Shown here: one piece after another, positions 22,761 through 35,224 of the stretch
How positions within the stretch are numbered: position 1 is the first letter of the stretch
Layout: each line of letters begins with the position of its first letter
Origin: Siphonodentalium dalli
Taxonomy: Eukaryota; Mollusca; Scaphopoda; Gadilida; Siphonodentaliidae
Direction of reading: 5' to 3'
DNA length: 64,000 nucleotides
NCBI GenBank assembly: GCA_032622095.1
Contig: CP136062.1
Span: 203,389,959 to 203,453,958 of the forward strand
Notes under the pieces: generated by a model
What the model was told of the DNA's origin: nothing
The model's input: only the letters and a program-made list of their open reading frames with translations
Databases searched by the model: none
Translations under genes and position numbers: made by a program

Positions 22761-25700
22761 GATTATACGATTAATCGTGGCACCCCTACCTGTCGGAGGG
22801 AAAAAACATTACGAAGGTTTCATCGTAAAAGCATTGAGCCTTATGTTCAATGTAGAGAGAAGAGGCAAGCCACACTGTGGCTATTTTATCTAGCATCCGT
22901 GAGGAAAATTATTGTAAAATATTGTAATGTAAAATATTGGAAATTATTAATTCCAATACATTTGGATAAGATTTTGTCAGGGACCAAACTCCAAACTGGA
23001 GCTTAGTGTAGACGCCAACACAATATTGCATCCGGTGCAGTGTTAAAAAATCCCGACGAGAACCCGAATGACTCGAAAGAGCATTGGTTTATTGTTTTAT
23101 GCAAAAAACGATATTTGTTTGAAGTGATTCTCGTAAACAAAACAAAATTGAAATATATGTTAATGAAATTATCCACACACGGACCACTGTCATTAATAAG
23201 ACAGTATTGTAGAATAAAAGATTGTTGAACAATTGTAAAAGCGAATTCCGAAAATTGGAAAACACATGCGTAGTGCACGAAATTAGGAAACTGCGTGGTG
23301 TCGTTCGCAATATCGTAAAGAGAACGTTCATTAAAAATGAAGAGATGAAAGATGCGACTTATCTTGCGATGTAGAAGAAATAAAAGGATCGTAAACTTAC
23401 TTGTCATTCGCTTCTATAGCGAAAGGACTCATACGATTGGTCCAGAGGTAAAGTTGTTTAGGTTTGACAGTGCACGACGTACTGTAGGTACTTTGTACCG
23501 ATTTTTAAAACGACTTCTATGATCTTGCAAGCAAGAAATATATAACCATTAGTTCATTCAGTGTCCAAGATATATTTGACTGAGATATAATGTCATTATT
23601 GTTTGATCACTATTTAAAAAAATGAATGTAGTGGGTGCGTGTGTTATTGAGGGATATAGCGCTGTGATTGTTGGGGAACATAATGTGAACCGCAAAGCAG
23701 TTCACAATAAATGGGCCCCCAACAATCACAGTGCCATATCCCTCAATAAAACACGCACCCACTACATTCATTTCTTAAAGACATATTATGTACTTGTTCG
23801 GCTGCGTGAAACTCATCAGTTAGTATTCAGGTGCTATGCCAACTGGAGGATTGTACCATTCTACTAACATCACCGAAAATCTGAAGCAAATCGACCGTAC
23901 CACTCCATAGAAATCATCGTCTGAACTACGCTCAAATGTAAATATTTACTTCTCGATTCGGGACACATCTATCGGCAATAAACTAACGAAAACGAAATCG
24001 CAATCAAGAGTCACTGCATTTAATTAATAGTTAACAATGACGGTGTGTGTTGTCAATTTGGATATAATATTTGTAAAAATTACTACTTTGAGCAAGATTT
24101 TTCTCCATTTATATTTGTTCACCCGACCGGAGTGTTTCACATCACTTTAACTTATTATGAACATTTCTCTCCAAGAACTAGGACTCCTTCTTGTATTATC
24201 TGTCGTCTGCTTATTTTTCCTGAAAATCAATCCTGATGAATACTAGACAATTCCAATGTATACTTATATAACTGAGTAGGAGAATCCATTTAGTATAGAA
24301 AGGGTTAAACTTATGATCTGAACATCCCAGAGATGAAACATCATAACAAGATCTTACACCACAGGCGCTGGCATATTCTAGTGTTCCAAATATACGTGCA
24401 GTCCCAAATGTGCTAAGTCGAAATTTAATAAACATGCAGGGAAGGCACATGCTGTTTAGACCATTATAACCATTTGTAATTATGGGACAGAGAAATTGCC
24501 CAGAATGTGCATAAACAAACACATGCGTTTCCACAGTGGCAGATCCTATCTAGTCTGTGAGATGGCTATTGTGATGTCTGTTCTGGTGTCCCTCTTCCAC
24601 ATAATGAGTCGATTACTTAGGGCATTACTGTAGTTGTAAAATCATAACAAACATGACAGAGTTATATTACTACTAGTAGTAAACTCTTGCGATCAATCGA
24701 GCGTAGAAATCAATTAAATCTGATTTACGGAAAGTTGCTGGGAAAACCTGATCTATTTTCAGGTCTGATAATAAGTTATGTTAACCCCTGAGGTATCTGA
24801 CATCACTCACAACTTTTGTTAACCTGTTGTTTCATTAATGAGGTGAACATCATTAGATATCTCGATTTTTTCGTTACCTTTTAACATAGGAATTGGGCAT
24901 AGAAACTTGTGATCATATAATATTACTTATTTTTACGTGCTTCTGAAACATCAGTGCGTTAGTGTGTTGTGCACGTGCAATGGAGTACATGGACGTCATA
25001 CATTTAGTTGTCCACAAAACATACTCAAGTTTTCAGCAAAAGGAGTAAAATAAACATGCAGATTCACATATGAAATATGCAGGAAATTCTATGAAATTGA
25101 TAAACATACATGCACATTTATTTGGAACATGAGACTCATGCTGTTCCAAATTAAAACATGGGCAGGATAGAACCTGAATTTTTAATAAATAACTGAGAAT
25201 GATATGTAATTTTTAATAAATAACTGAGAATGACTCAAATGGGGATACATGTACTGCGAACATCACCAATGATTCTTCATTGAAACTCATTGTGATGGTG
25301 GACATTCATACAAAATTTTATTGAAATCCTATGACCAATGGTCAGAGAACCATTATTCCCAAAACAATGAATGATAACTCTAGAAAGAACAAGATCCTTT
25401 GAAAGTACTCCCGGTGGAATGCCTCCATATCAATTTCAGTGTGATCCGATAAACCACGGCTGAGTTATATGCATGGATGGACAGATAACCATTATTTCCT
25501 AATAAAAGTGGAGGATAAATCTAGATCAGAAAACATGATTGCCATTGGACCCTCTTTTGAAAGCACTCTTGATGAAGAACCTATATATCAAATTTAATTC
25601 AGATCCAATAACCCATGACTATAAGCCCGGACAGACAGCCCCGGTGGATGGACAAAGTCAATCCAGTATACCACCCATTATTCTTTGAAAAGTTTGGGTA

Positions 25701-26061
25701 TAAAATGTGTACATGCACTGTATGATAAATTGAGTGTTTTATCATAGCTGAATCCACATGTTAACCCTGTCTCAGTAAATACTCGTGGACGAGCTGTTCC
25801 ATCAGGAAATAAGATAATAAGTTCAACAAAAGCGATGTTGAACTTATCATCTGGACATTGCCAACCAATGGATATGAATCTATCTGTGTTTGTATTTTTT
25901 GTTTGTCTATCTGTTGTCTTATATTTCCTGAACATCCCTCCAGATGAATACTACAGTAATGCCCTAAGTAATCGACTCCTTAACCACAGCAGAATTATGG
26001 GTAACTTTTCAGGATTTAGTCGGAAACATAGATTGTTGCCATTCATCGGAAAGCTCTCCCT
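22761..26061. repeat. 3301-bp tandem duplication, copy 2
   Basis: Second copy, joined directly to copy 1. Its right boundary falls at the apex of the hairpin 25951-26169 (AGCTCTCCC | TGAGAGCT). Copy 1 therefore ends with only the left half of that hairpin, fused to the start of copy 2. Confidence 0.95.
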
Positions 26062-26169
26062 GAGAGCTTTCCGATGAATGGCAACATTCCATGTTGCCGA
26101 CTAAATTCTGAAAAGTTACCCATAATTCTGCTGTGGTTAAGGAGTCGATTACTTAGAGCATTACAGTAG
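25951..26169. repeat. Foldback element, full copy
   Basis: A ~219-bp near-perfect palindrome: CTACAGTAATGCCCTAAGTA...CATTCATCGGAAAGCTCTCC, then the inverse back to ACTTAGAGCATTACAGTAG. The short apex is CCCTGAG. Relatives: half copy at 22655-22760 and 6515-6665. Confidence 0.9.
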
Positions 26170-26180
26170 CTAATACCATT

Positions 26181-26601
26181 CAAGTCTGAATTTAGTGTGT
26201 CTGACATTTGCAGAATGAGATCCCCATAGGGTGAATATAGTCACGCTATCCTGCACAGCAGGCTAGCATCACCAAATTTACCCTCTGGTGACCTCATTCT
26301 GCTTAGGCCTCAACTGCTATAGGAGACTTCGGATCAGGTTGAAGTTCCCCAATTGAAATTGGTGATGTTCACACATTAGTCACCTCGATTATTCAATTTA
26401 TCTTCTTCAAATTAGGGGATATAGAAACTCAACAGTCTAAGGGAAAAAGTAACTAACAACAATGTTAATTTGAGCCTATTGGTACTTCCCAGAAGATGAG
26501 GCCAAATTAGAATTATGTCCCCGCTGTGCGTGATAGCGTCACTAAATTCACCCTCTTTGCACCTCATTCTGAAAATGTCAGACACACTAAATTCAGACTT
26601 G
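26181..26601. mobile_element. Palindromic MITE copy D
   Basis: Ends CAAGTCTGAATTTAGTGTG / CACACTAAATTCAGACTTG, flanked by the perfect 8-bp duplication ATACCATT (26173-26180 and 26602-26609). The subterminal CAGAATGAG...GGGTGAAT module is shared with copies A-C. The interior holds a ~200-bp stretch found also in copies E and F (GATTATTCAATTTATCTTCT region). Confidence 0.9.
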
Positions 26602-26631
26602 ATACCATTGTATACTTTATGACTGAATGGG

Positions 26632-27032
26632 GAAGCCTGAATTTAGTGTCTGACATTTGCAGAATGAGGTCATAAGAGGGTGGATTTAGTGATGCTACAC
26701 TGCACAGCATGGGCCTCATCTTCTGGGAAGTATCTATAGTCTCAACTTAACATTGTTTTTGGTTACTTTTTCCCTTCTGTTCAGTTTCTATATCCCCCTA
26801 ATTTGCAGAAGATAAAATGCATAATCGAGGTGACTAATGGGTGAACATCACCAACTTCAACTGGGGAATTTCAATCTGATTGTAGGTCTCCCATAGCAGT
26901 TGAGACCTAAGCAGAATGAGGATCCCAGAGGGTGAATTTGGTAATACTAGCCCGCCATGTGGGATAGCATCACTAAATTCACCCTCTGTGGACCTCATTC
27001 TACAAATATCAGACACACTAAATTCAGGCTTG
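26632..27032. mobile_element. Palindromic MITE copy E
   Basis: Same subfamily as copy D but with the interior in the opposite orientation: AAGCCTGAATTTAGTGTCTG at left, CACTAAATTCAGGCTTG at right. No clean 8-bp duplication seen. Together with D it forms an inverted MITE pair separated by only 30 bp, just 270 bp from WRNIP1 exon 5. Confidence 0.8.
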
Positions 27033-27302
27033 TAAAGAAAGGGTAAACCCTGGGAAACCTAGCATTTTTTAGTGAATACGAAAATTGTGGTTTTCCTCAT
27101 GGCAGGTCACATGTAGAAAATTAGAATTTTCTTGTATACGCGCTCATGAAATAAGTCTTTTGTTCACTCAAATACAAGCATATATTTAAAAATAGAAAGT
27201 GAATATATCTCACGGATGTGTGATATTGTAGGACAAATCAACAGACAGACATAAACAATGGACCCTATGGACATCCAATCTCACTAACGTCAAATTACAA
27301 AC

Positions 27303-27501
27303 CTGTTTTATCATATAAGACATGATTTCGTTGTAGCCCATCTTTGATATCTTTCGTAGTAACGATGCTAGCTTTGGACTTCTCTCGTTGGTGAGATGCT
27401 ACCACAGCCTGCAGAGCCATCTGAAGACCGTTTAGTGCCGACCTCGCATCTCCATCACACAGGTTAGATAACATCTCAATGGCATCTTTCTCAATACAAA
27501 C
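27303..27501 (-). CDS. WRNIP1: WRNIP1 exon 5
   Basis: 199 nt, acceptor AAGGCAG and donor G|GTTTGT. Encodes residues 351-416: VCIEKDAIEMLSNLCDGDAR, SALNGLQMALQAVV, then a variable loop and DIKDGLQRNHVLYDKT, ending with the first base of Gly417. DGDAR-LNGLQ and GLQR-H-LYD are WRNIP1 hallmarks. The polypyrimidine tract before the acceptor is weak and a dispersed repeat (27513-27890) starts 12 bp away. Confidence 0.95.
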
Positions 27502-27512
27502 CTGCCTTGAAT

Positions 27513-27890
27513 TAAAGACATATTATGGATCTGTTCGGGTGTGTGAAACTGATAAGTTAGTACTCAGGCACTATGCCACCTCAGGGAATGTAGCATTCTA
27601 CTAACATCGCCGAAAATTTCAAAGAAATCGACCATACCACTCCACAGAAAACATCGTCTGAACTATACTCAATTGTAAATATTTACATCTCGATTGGGAC
27701 GCTACTATCGGCGATAAACTAACACCAATTATTTCGGTATCGAAATTCATTGCGTTCTGATTAATATATCAGAATGACGATGTGTTTTGTCAATTTGGAT
27801 TGATATTCGTAAAAATAACTACTTTGAGCACGATTATTCTCCATTTCTATTTGAACACCCTACCAGAGTGTTTCACATCACTTTAAGAGA
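27513..27890. repeat. Dispersed repeat, third copy
   Basis: About 85% similar by eye to 20478-20860 and 23779-24160: shared words include TTAAAGACATATTATG, CATTCTACTAACATCGCC, ATCGACCATACCACTCCA and AGAGTGTTTCACATCACTTT. It abuts the acceptor of WRNIP1 exon 5, so the branch-point region of intron 4 may come from this repeat. Confidence 0.75.
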
Positions 27891-29665
27891 GTTAATTTTA
27901 AAGATATATTCAGGGTTCCAGATCTCGAGTTGCAAAAATAACAAGAACAACATATGATATCTTATTTAAATCTACGTTTCACTGTAATGCACAGGAAAAA
28001 TGTTGAAAACCAAATTTGACATATAAACTAGATGACATATCGATGGGAAGAAAGGCTGCTGACCAGTGACCAATCAGGATGAGCCTTTTAGGAGTACTGT
28101 ACACTAAATTCGGCCATATGGGACCATCTCCTTTTCCAGTCATAAATTCATTTTCATTAGGGACCTTGTCAAATTGCAAGCGGTAAATCCGCCGGAGAAC
28201 GGAGTATTTTTCTCCGCTCTCCGCTAAAAACTCCGCTTTCCGGTCAGATAAATAGCGTAAAACACGGCGGAGTTTATCGTGACGTTGAGCGGGGTTATAA
28301 CGGAGTTTCCAATGGGAGTTTTTATTACGTTCATCGAGTTTTTGGCAGAGTTTCAAGCGGAGTTTTCTTCCGATGTTCATCGGAGTTTTTGGTCGAGTTT
28401 CAACCGGAGTTTTCTTCCAATGTATCCGCTCATGTTTGAGTTTCCCCTAAAACTCCGCTTAAGTTTATATTAAATAGGAAACACGGCAGATTTAGTTTTT
28501 GTTTCGTTCAAAGCCCCGGTTGACGGCGTACAATAATTTCATTCTTAATATTGAAAGATGTAGGCAATTGTATGTGCACACGATTTGGGATTTTGTACAT
28601 GAGTGTTTTACATGAAATCACCATAGAAAACCAATATTCGGCCCCATCCGTCTGATGATCACTGCGATCCAATACCCACAATTACAGATTGCGTTCGACT
28701 AATTATAGCCGGTAGGGCGTTGTTATTAATATGTACGCCCCTGTATCGCCTACGCTATATTTGACAGAGTTCAGCCCCCTGCTACAACAGTCTGATTATT
28801 GCCATAGCGTGCATACTCAACTTGTAAGGGAAATATAATAATATTCTGAGAATTAGAAGGTATCACGCGATCTTTTTTTGTCAGATATAGGCACATATAT
28901 GTATAATATACCAGTAAGTACATATGTTTAATAAAGTAATTTATAGTATTATATGATATACATATATATATGTACCAACATATGTGTGCACACACAACTT
29001 GACAAGATTTGCAGTTGACAAGATCAGGTTGTGTCAAAAAATCTCCAATGCGTATATCAACACTCGCTATTGCGTCACCGTCTAATTATAAAGTAACAGG
29101 TGGGGGTTTAAATTTGTTGTGCACGGGAACCCTCCATAACACGTGCTTCGATTCCAACTTGGACACGGATTAATTGACTTGATCAAGTTGCCCACGCAAA
29201 TTCCTGTTTGCGCGGATGCCGAAATTGACACCTAACGCTCAAACGTAGTCAAACGTCATGTTAGTTGCATTGTCATTACGATGTCGTAAAGTTCAAAGAT
29301 GCCGCCGGTCAGCTGTGACCTTGATGTAACAACGCTACAATAGACCGATACATATATAGTAACGACTTGTTACACCGAGTTATCATAATTATATTCTCGT
29401 TGCTTGCGGTTAACCAGTCATACAATTCGTGTCACGGCCGCGGTGACAAGGTTACACACATAGGCTACATGTAAGCTGACACATGAATAATTTCATTACC
29501 GAAAATACAGTATAACTATAAATAATTTTGTTTATGCCCGAATCGTTGAGCTTGTCGAACACGCAACAGGTATTAATAGGCCTATATATCAACGAATCTG
29601 CATAAATTTGTTCAGCCGATCAGACCTGACTAAACAGTGGTGATTATGGAGCTAATTTATTTGGC

Positions 29666-29692
<27 letters not shown>
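29666..29692 (+). repeat. Poly-G run (27 G)
   Basis: Uninterrupted G tract inside the Harbinger-like element. Length may be affected by sequencing error. Confidence 0.9.
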
Positions 29693-29696
<4 letters not shown>

Positions 29697-29898
29697 TAAA
29701 TATATACATATATAATATAGACTGAAGAGAGCAAAATGTAATATATATTTATGGAATAAAAAAATTCTTATCTGCAAAATTTTGCCGCTGGAAGTTTTAG
29801 TGCAACTCTTCGATAGTGGACGTCATGGTTGACGTTACTGTTAGAGAAAAACTGTTTACTTGGGGAATCATACCATGCAGATTTAAAAACAAAACTAA

Positions 29899-29918
29899 CC
29901 CCCCCCCCCCCCCCCCCC
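29899..29918 (+). repeat. Poly-C run (20 C)
   Basis: Uninterrupted C tract. It is followed by a TTTCCAACGTTGGAAATTTC palindrome-rich stretch resembling the interior of the hAT MITE at 49111-50176. Confidence 0.9.
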
Positions 29919-30846
29919 GAATTCAACCTTACACAATTTAGGTTGAAATTTTCCAACTTCAACTTTCCAACGTTGGAAATTTCCAACACAACATGCTTAG
30001 GCTTATAAATGATTCTACGCCACTGGGATGACCCTTTTCTAACTTGTCAGAAAGACAACAGTTGGGTTATAAAATCGACATCATCCTAAAATGACTATGA
30101 TACCGAATTTTACTCTGGCCAAAACAAAAAACGTCGTTTTGTGCGCACGTCCCGGTGGTTGTTTACCGATACATAACGTTTCGATGAGACACAATTACAA
30201 CGTAGCAAGCTGCTGGACCCTTTTCGGGCTATTCTCAGTGACGTTTGTCATCAATGTAGCATAAACACGCACCCTGGCCCTGTGTAACTCATGCGGTATA
30301 CCTGCATGCAATCCAAGTTAATTCAGGGACGCGGTAATATGATGTTAGTTCGAGGGTTCAATATATAGTCCGAGGAAATAGCTCTAGGGTGCAATATCTC
30401 GAGGGTTAAATAGTCATAGGGTTCAATGGTATGAGGGTTCCATAGTCCGAAGATTCAATAGTCTGCTTATTCTGTCCATTTTTTTCTGATTGTCTAAATA
30501 ATAAATAGGTGCTTGTTAGTAGTTAGTAAATGACACTAAGGTACGCTACCTGACACCCCCTACTCCCTAATATGGGTGGACTGGTCCAACAAATGGGCTG
30601 CTCCAAGCCACGCCTACTCCTTACAAGGTAATGGCGGGACATTGAATAATTAGGGATCAATGGGATTTGAAAATTGGCGGGAAAACGTAAATAGAACTAC
30701 AAACTACTCTTGTTTTTCTTCAATAAGATGCGTTAAATATAACGATGTTTTTGTCGAATAAATGACCAATAAACATGGGGAAACTTCAAAGTGTAACCAA
30801 ACACAAATTTGATGATATAGTCAGATCCTGCCCAAATACAGGTATA

Positions 30847-30848
<2 letters not shown>

Positions 30849-30884
<36 letters not shown>
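30849..30884 (+). repeat. Poly-C run (36 C)
   Basis: Longest homopolymer of the window. Potential i-motif/G-quadruplex on opposite strands. Confidence 0.9.
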
Positions 30885-30887
<3 letters not shown>

Positions 30888-31469
30888 CACCTGACACATA
30901 ATTACGCGATTGTCTGCATTCACCACGCTTCATGCAGTTATTATATCGAATGAATTGAAATAAATAAATATGTACAAAACAACAACATTTATTTATTGGG
31001 AGTTTTTTGACTGCATGGGCCCAGGGAGGATTTCACAGTAAAATAATCAAAAAAATAATCTAAAAAGAAATGGGACATGCATAACAACATAACATGCATA
31101 AAAACATAACAACAATACAGTGCAATTGTGTCCGCTTTGAATATACTTTACCTATTTTGCAATTTTTGTGTCGAATTCCAAAGAGTCAAATACGGCCCAG
31201 CTGAACACACAGGTCCCCCAAAACAAAAACTGACCCCACCCCAATAATACTTAATCCTATCTATAGGATTAAGTATTATTGGGGGTGGGGTGGGGTAAAA
31301 AAAAAATTCTCGGGACATGTGGCTGAAAAGACCCATTTAAATTTGTCAAGATATCAGGCGCCAACAATTTAGAGCCTGAAAACTCTCGAAGTCCTACTAG
31401 AAGATGCATTTTCAGACTCCCATTCCCATGAACAAGGACTCGATAATTGATAATGTTCATAAATAATTA

Positions 31470-31614
31470 GGAGATAAACATACCCTGTTGAGTTGTACAT
31501 TCTGGGATTCGAGCATGAAAACAGTTTGTGAACGAGCCGGCTTGCCGGCGAGTTCACAAACTGTTTTCATGCTCGAATCCCAGATGTACAACGAAACAGG
31601 GTACGTTTATCTCC
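31470..31614. repeat. Long hairpin inside the Harbinger-like element
   Basis: GGAGATAAACATACCCTGTT...GGGATTCGAGCATGAAAACA faces its inverse ending ...CAGGGTACGTTTATCTCC. The apex, GAACGAGCCGGCTTGCCGG, is itself partly palindromic. The ends look like a nested foldback MITE. Confidence 0.8.
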
Positions 31615-31788
31615 ATTGTAATTCAATCTAGCAAGGAATTTGCAAAAAAACTGTATAAAAAGTATCATTTAGTCATTTTCATGACACGAATCGAGACTTT
31701 CATTTCGCCGTTGTCGCCGTGCACAAATCATTGGGTGTGTCCATTGCATTACTCGGAACACTGCTCCATAACCATTTCCTGTGGGGCG

Positions 31789-31986
31789 GGTTGGCTCGTT
31801 TCGCTACTCCGTTCTGCGCCGATCAAATTGTACCGTACCACATTCAGATTTGATGCACGCTGAAGCGGCCGATGAACGGTATCTATAGACAACAACGCGC
31901 GGGTGTGCTCGTTTCGCTACTCGTTCTGCGCCGATTACATTTGACCGTGCTACATTCAGATTTGATGCACGCTGAAGCGGCCGATG
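31789..31986. repeat. Two-copy direct repeat (~80 bp)
   Basis: GCTCGTTTCGCTACTCCGTT...TTGATGCACGCTGAAGCGGC occurs at ~31792 and ~31907 with a few differences. Confidence 0.8.
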
Positions 31987-33596
31987 TCGGTGAATCGAAA
32001 ACGAAAGTTAGCCCTCTCGGCCAATCAGAATGCTTGATTTTAGTGACAAATACTCAATTGAATTACAATACCGGTTATTACAGGTTATTAGGTTATGCTT
32101 AAATATGACGTACTCCCCGTGCAGGTGACTGATCATGCATGTTCGGTTTGTTTATCTTTGAGCACGTGGTCGTCACACAGCGCGCGAGACAGAAAGCTCA
32201 CTACGTCACACCGCGTGCATACAGGTGCGAAGTGTACTGTTGAATTGGGCTGGGGTTATTAATTCGGGGCTGTATATATAATGTTATGATTTGCTCAGCT
32301 CAGCTTCATGGGGTGAAGGGGGAGATCTCTCGATCTTTTCGACCATCCGAAGCGCCCTTCTACTCTATTGCGAGTCAGCTCAGCCTCATCAACGTGTCGA
32401 TCACAAGCAATGGAACGCAGATCGCTTACTTTACATTAAAATTACAATTATTCATGATCTTTTATCAAAATTTCAAAGTACGTTACAATGTTAAAAATCG
32501 CAGTTTCAATATGTTGAATTTATATGAGTTAAGTTCACATTGAAATACCGCCCACCACTACAAATTTTTAAGTCCGCTTGTAAATTTTGATGATATTCCA
32601 GATAATATTATTTTGAGAACTGATCTTGTGATATAGTATTCACTTGCCCCAGATATATATAGGCCATGAATCCTGACTGAGTTTTACTATATTTGACTAT
32701 ATCATAACGATAAGCCAATCTGTGGACTTTATTTTATACCTAGAGTTTCTCCAGTAGGTTTAAACTAGCGGAGTTTTATACCAGAGTGGCCTTTCAGCTC
32801 TGAACCTCATCACTCTCGTCGGAACGGAGTTTTGTTCTGCAATATTAAACAGCCAGACAGCGGAGTTTACCGCTCCTGTTTCAGCATTGGGCTCATCGGA
32901 GATTCTGCTCTCGCCCAGCGGAGTTTTTTATCTAATAACAGCGGAGTTTACCGCTGACGTCGCAGCGGAGTTTTTCACTGTTTTTGCAAATTTTGACGTA
33001 ATGACCACCGGAGTTTACAGGGGAGAAAACACTCCGATGTGCGTTGCAATTTCACAAGCGGAGACGGGAGTTTTTAGCGGAGAGCGGAGAAAAATACTCC
33101 GTTCTCCGGCGGATTTACCGCTTGCAATTTGACAAGGTCCCTTATACTTACCATGTTGTTTGCATCTTTATAGAGCATATGAGTGTATTTTACACTAATC
33201 CATGGCTCAAATTCATTCATTTGTTGCATATATTCTGTTGAGTATAAAAGGAGATGGTTCCATAAATTTCCGGATATAGTGTACAGTACCCCTTTAAGCA
33301 GTTTTAGAAAAATAATTAAATTTGAGACCATTTATTACTGACCATGTCAGGTATAAGTAAGTTCTCCACTAGTAAAATCTAACTTACGATAAAAAAAAAA
33401 AATTGTTTTACAGTTACCATTTTGCAGAAATCAGTGACACAAGAAGGATTTTTATTTCTTATCCGTGATGACAACCTCAGACACAAACTGATCATTAAAT
33501 TTCATAAAGAATAGGCAAGTGGCTTTACAAAACATTAAAAGGTATATGCCGGTATTATGAGAAACACCTTAAGTACATGTAGTTTCATCACATTAA

Positions 33597-33831
33597 CCCT
33601 TTGAGTGCCAGGTCGATTTTTGTATCAACCCATATACCCTGTGCCAATGCATTCTCTTATATATGCGAGTCGACCATAGGTCGCCTCGCATATATAAGAG
33701 AATGCATTGGTCTAACATTTTTTTTTTTTTTTACAATTTTTTACAATTTTATAATATATTTTACTATATTCTTTAACAGACTTATTGTGTAGGTTTAGGG
33801 CCGATTAGATCGGCCCCTGGCACTCAAAGGG
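33597..33831. mobile_element. piggyBac-type MITE P1 (single palindrome)
   Basis: Ends CCCTTTGAGTGCCAGG / CCTGGCACTCAAAGGG with TTAA on both sides (33593-33596, 33832-33835), the diagnostic piggyBac target site. The core is a ~68-bp palindrome running CCAATGCATTCTCTTATATA, TGCGAGTCGACCATAGGTCG and the inverse. A T-rich stretch follows. Non-coding. Confidence 0.88.
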
Positions 33832-34299
33832 TTAAGAGGTATATACGATATTAGGAGAAACACCTTAAATAGTTCATCCCTAACACATGAAATGGTCAGA
33901 TTCTTCTCAAGATACATTAAATTCGAAAAATATTGCCCAGGTCTCGATAAAAAGATCAATAAGATATTAGTGAGAGATCGAATGTGAAACAAAACCTTTT
34001 TGTTTGCCACTATATTTACCAGTACACATAATCCAGGCATCGGTACGGGTAGGTGTCAAATCTCAAGAAAATTTATATGACTATCATTTTATTAAGTGGA
34101 AATAGGCTGAAAGCTACAAGCTGTTATATTAACATATGTTCTTTGAATCCATATTACTATTTGAGTTTGTATTACCACTGTAATTGGGAAGTCAAAATAA
34201 ATCAGAAAAAGATGAGTCCCAGGATGTACGATTCTGTGTGCAGGTTCCCATGCTGTTTTACATCTGTGCCAAATTTTAAAAACATTTACTAAAAAATGA

Positions 34300-34480
34300 C
34301 TGAATACAAGCTCGGACAAAAGATGAGTCCCAGGATGTACGATTCTATGTAAAGAAGGGCAATAACTCCACCAAAATGAGTCCGACCAAACATAAAATCG
34401 CAGGTGCGCAAGTTCCAAAGTTCTGGACGGACGCACACACGGACGGATGCACACTGACACATGGACGAGGGTCATCACTA
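34300..34480. repeat. Degenerate CGGACGG-tailed repeat
   Basis: GCTCGGACAAAAGATGAG, AGGGCAATAACTCCACC and CGCAGGTGCGCAAGTTCC recur in better form at 35400-35900. It ends with a short GGACGGACGCACAC tail 40 bp from WRNIP1 exon 4. Confidence 0.6.
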
Positions 34481-34518
34481 TAGTCCTCAGACATCCAAAA
34501 TTTAATTGCTGCAGATAC

Positions 34519-34743
34519 TGACCCTTTGTTTAACTGATGAATCTTTGCACTGTTCACTACTTCAATGCTGAATGATTCAACAGCTTTCGTCAGGATGTCA
34601 GTCATGTCCTCAGTAGATAGCTTATCCAAAACAGTGACTCGGCATCGGCTGAGCAAAGCAGAGTTGACTCGAAAAGATGGGTTCTCCGTTGTTGCACCAA
34701 TCAGAATCAGTGACCCATCCTCAATACAGGGCAACAAGGAATC
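34519..34743 (-). CDS. WRNIP1: WRNIP1 exon 4
   Basis: 225 nt, acceptor TTATTTTAG, phase 0 on both sides. Residues 276-350 start [20 protein letters not shown], carry the sensor-1 stretch GATTENPSF and the arginine-finger segment [10 protein letters not shown], then end ...HQLNKGS. The donor is TCA|GTATCT, a weaker than usual match, but it is the only site that joins in frame to exon 5. Confidence 0.93.
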
Positions 34744-35224
34744 CTAAAATAAAAGCAGAATAATCTTGGAACAATTGATTAAATACATCCCAAAACTGTG
34801 TAATACAAAAAATAGCAATTACATAAAAACAAACTATCTGTTTTTGTGCAAAAGTAATTCATTGTAACGTTTCACAAATCTTACTGGACATCGCATCAAA
34901 AATAATGATCGAGAAAAACTCTCTGCGAAAAAAAATAATGCACCCACGGAAATGATGGAAAAGAGATACGTCCAGCATCAACATGAGTGAGTAATATATG
35001 TAGCTTTGAAAATAGTAACAATTATCTCAGGTGCAAGGAAATGACTACTTTTCATTGACAAAAATTCAAGTTTTCTCCGAACAGGTTGCCCCCATCACAT
35101 TATATGTTTCCCAAAGCGGTCTCATTTATTTCCCCCTGATGGCAACCCTGAGAGTAGGGAAGTTCTGAATGTATTATCTGGCTTTTATGTTACTGGATGG
35201 TACTGAGGATCATAACGGAAACTA

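Larger units (their letters stand above)
28160..33141. mobile_element. PIF/Harbinger-like non-autonomous element, 4982 bp
   Basis: Terminal inverted repeats of ~70 bp begin GGGACCTTGTCAAATTGC and end with the inverse, GCAATTTGACAAGGTCCC. The trinucleotide TTA flanks both sides (28157-28159, 33142-33144), the PIF/Harbinger type of target duplication. Both ends carry many copies of GCGGAGTTTT-like motifs, likely subterminal transposase-binding repeats: about ten at 28190-28470 (mostly one orientation) and ten at 32765-33110. No DDE nuclease or Myb-like frame was recognised in the 4.4-kb interior, which holds poly-G/C runs and hairpins. It lies in WRNIP1 intron 4. Confidence 0.75.
28091..33292. 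mobile_element. Outer MITE split by a 5-kb insertion
   Basis: The left part (GGAGTACTGTACACTAAATT, 28091 to ~28159) and right part (~33142 to GTGTACAGTACCCC near 33292) are inverted-repeat ends of one element. They contain GGGACCATCTCCTTTT on the left and AAAGGAGATGGTTCC on the right. The middle is filled by the element 28160-33141. A fragment of the same family flanks MITE B at 6160-6450. Confidence 0.7.

Noticed and set aside
33601-33792. Frames reading NAFSYICES...IGRLAYIREC in six places
   Set aside because: Translation of the piggyBac-MITE palindrome, readable on both strands. Not a gene.
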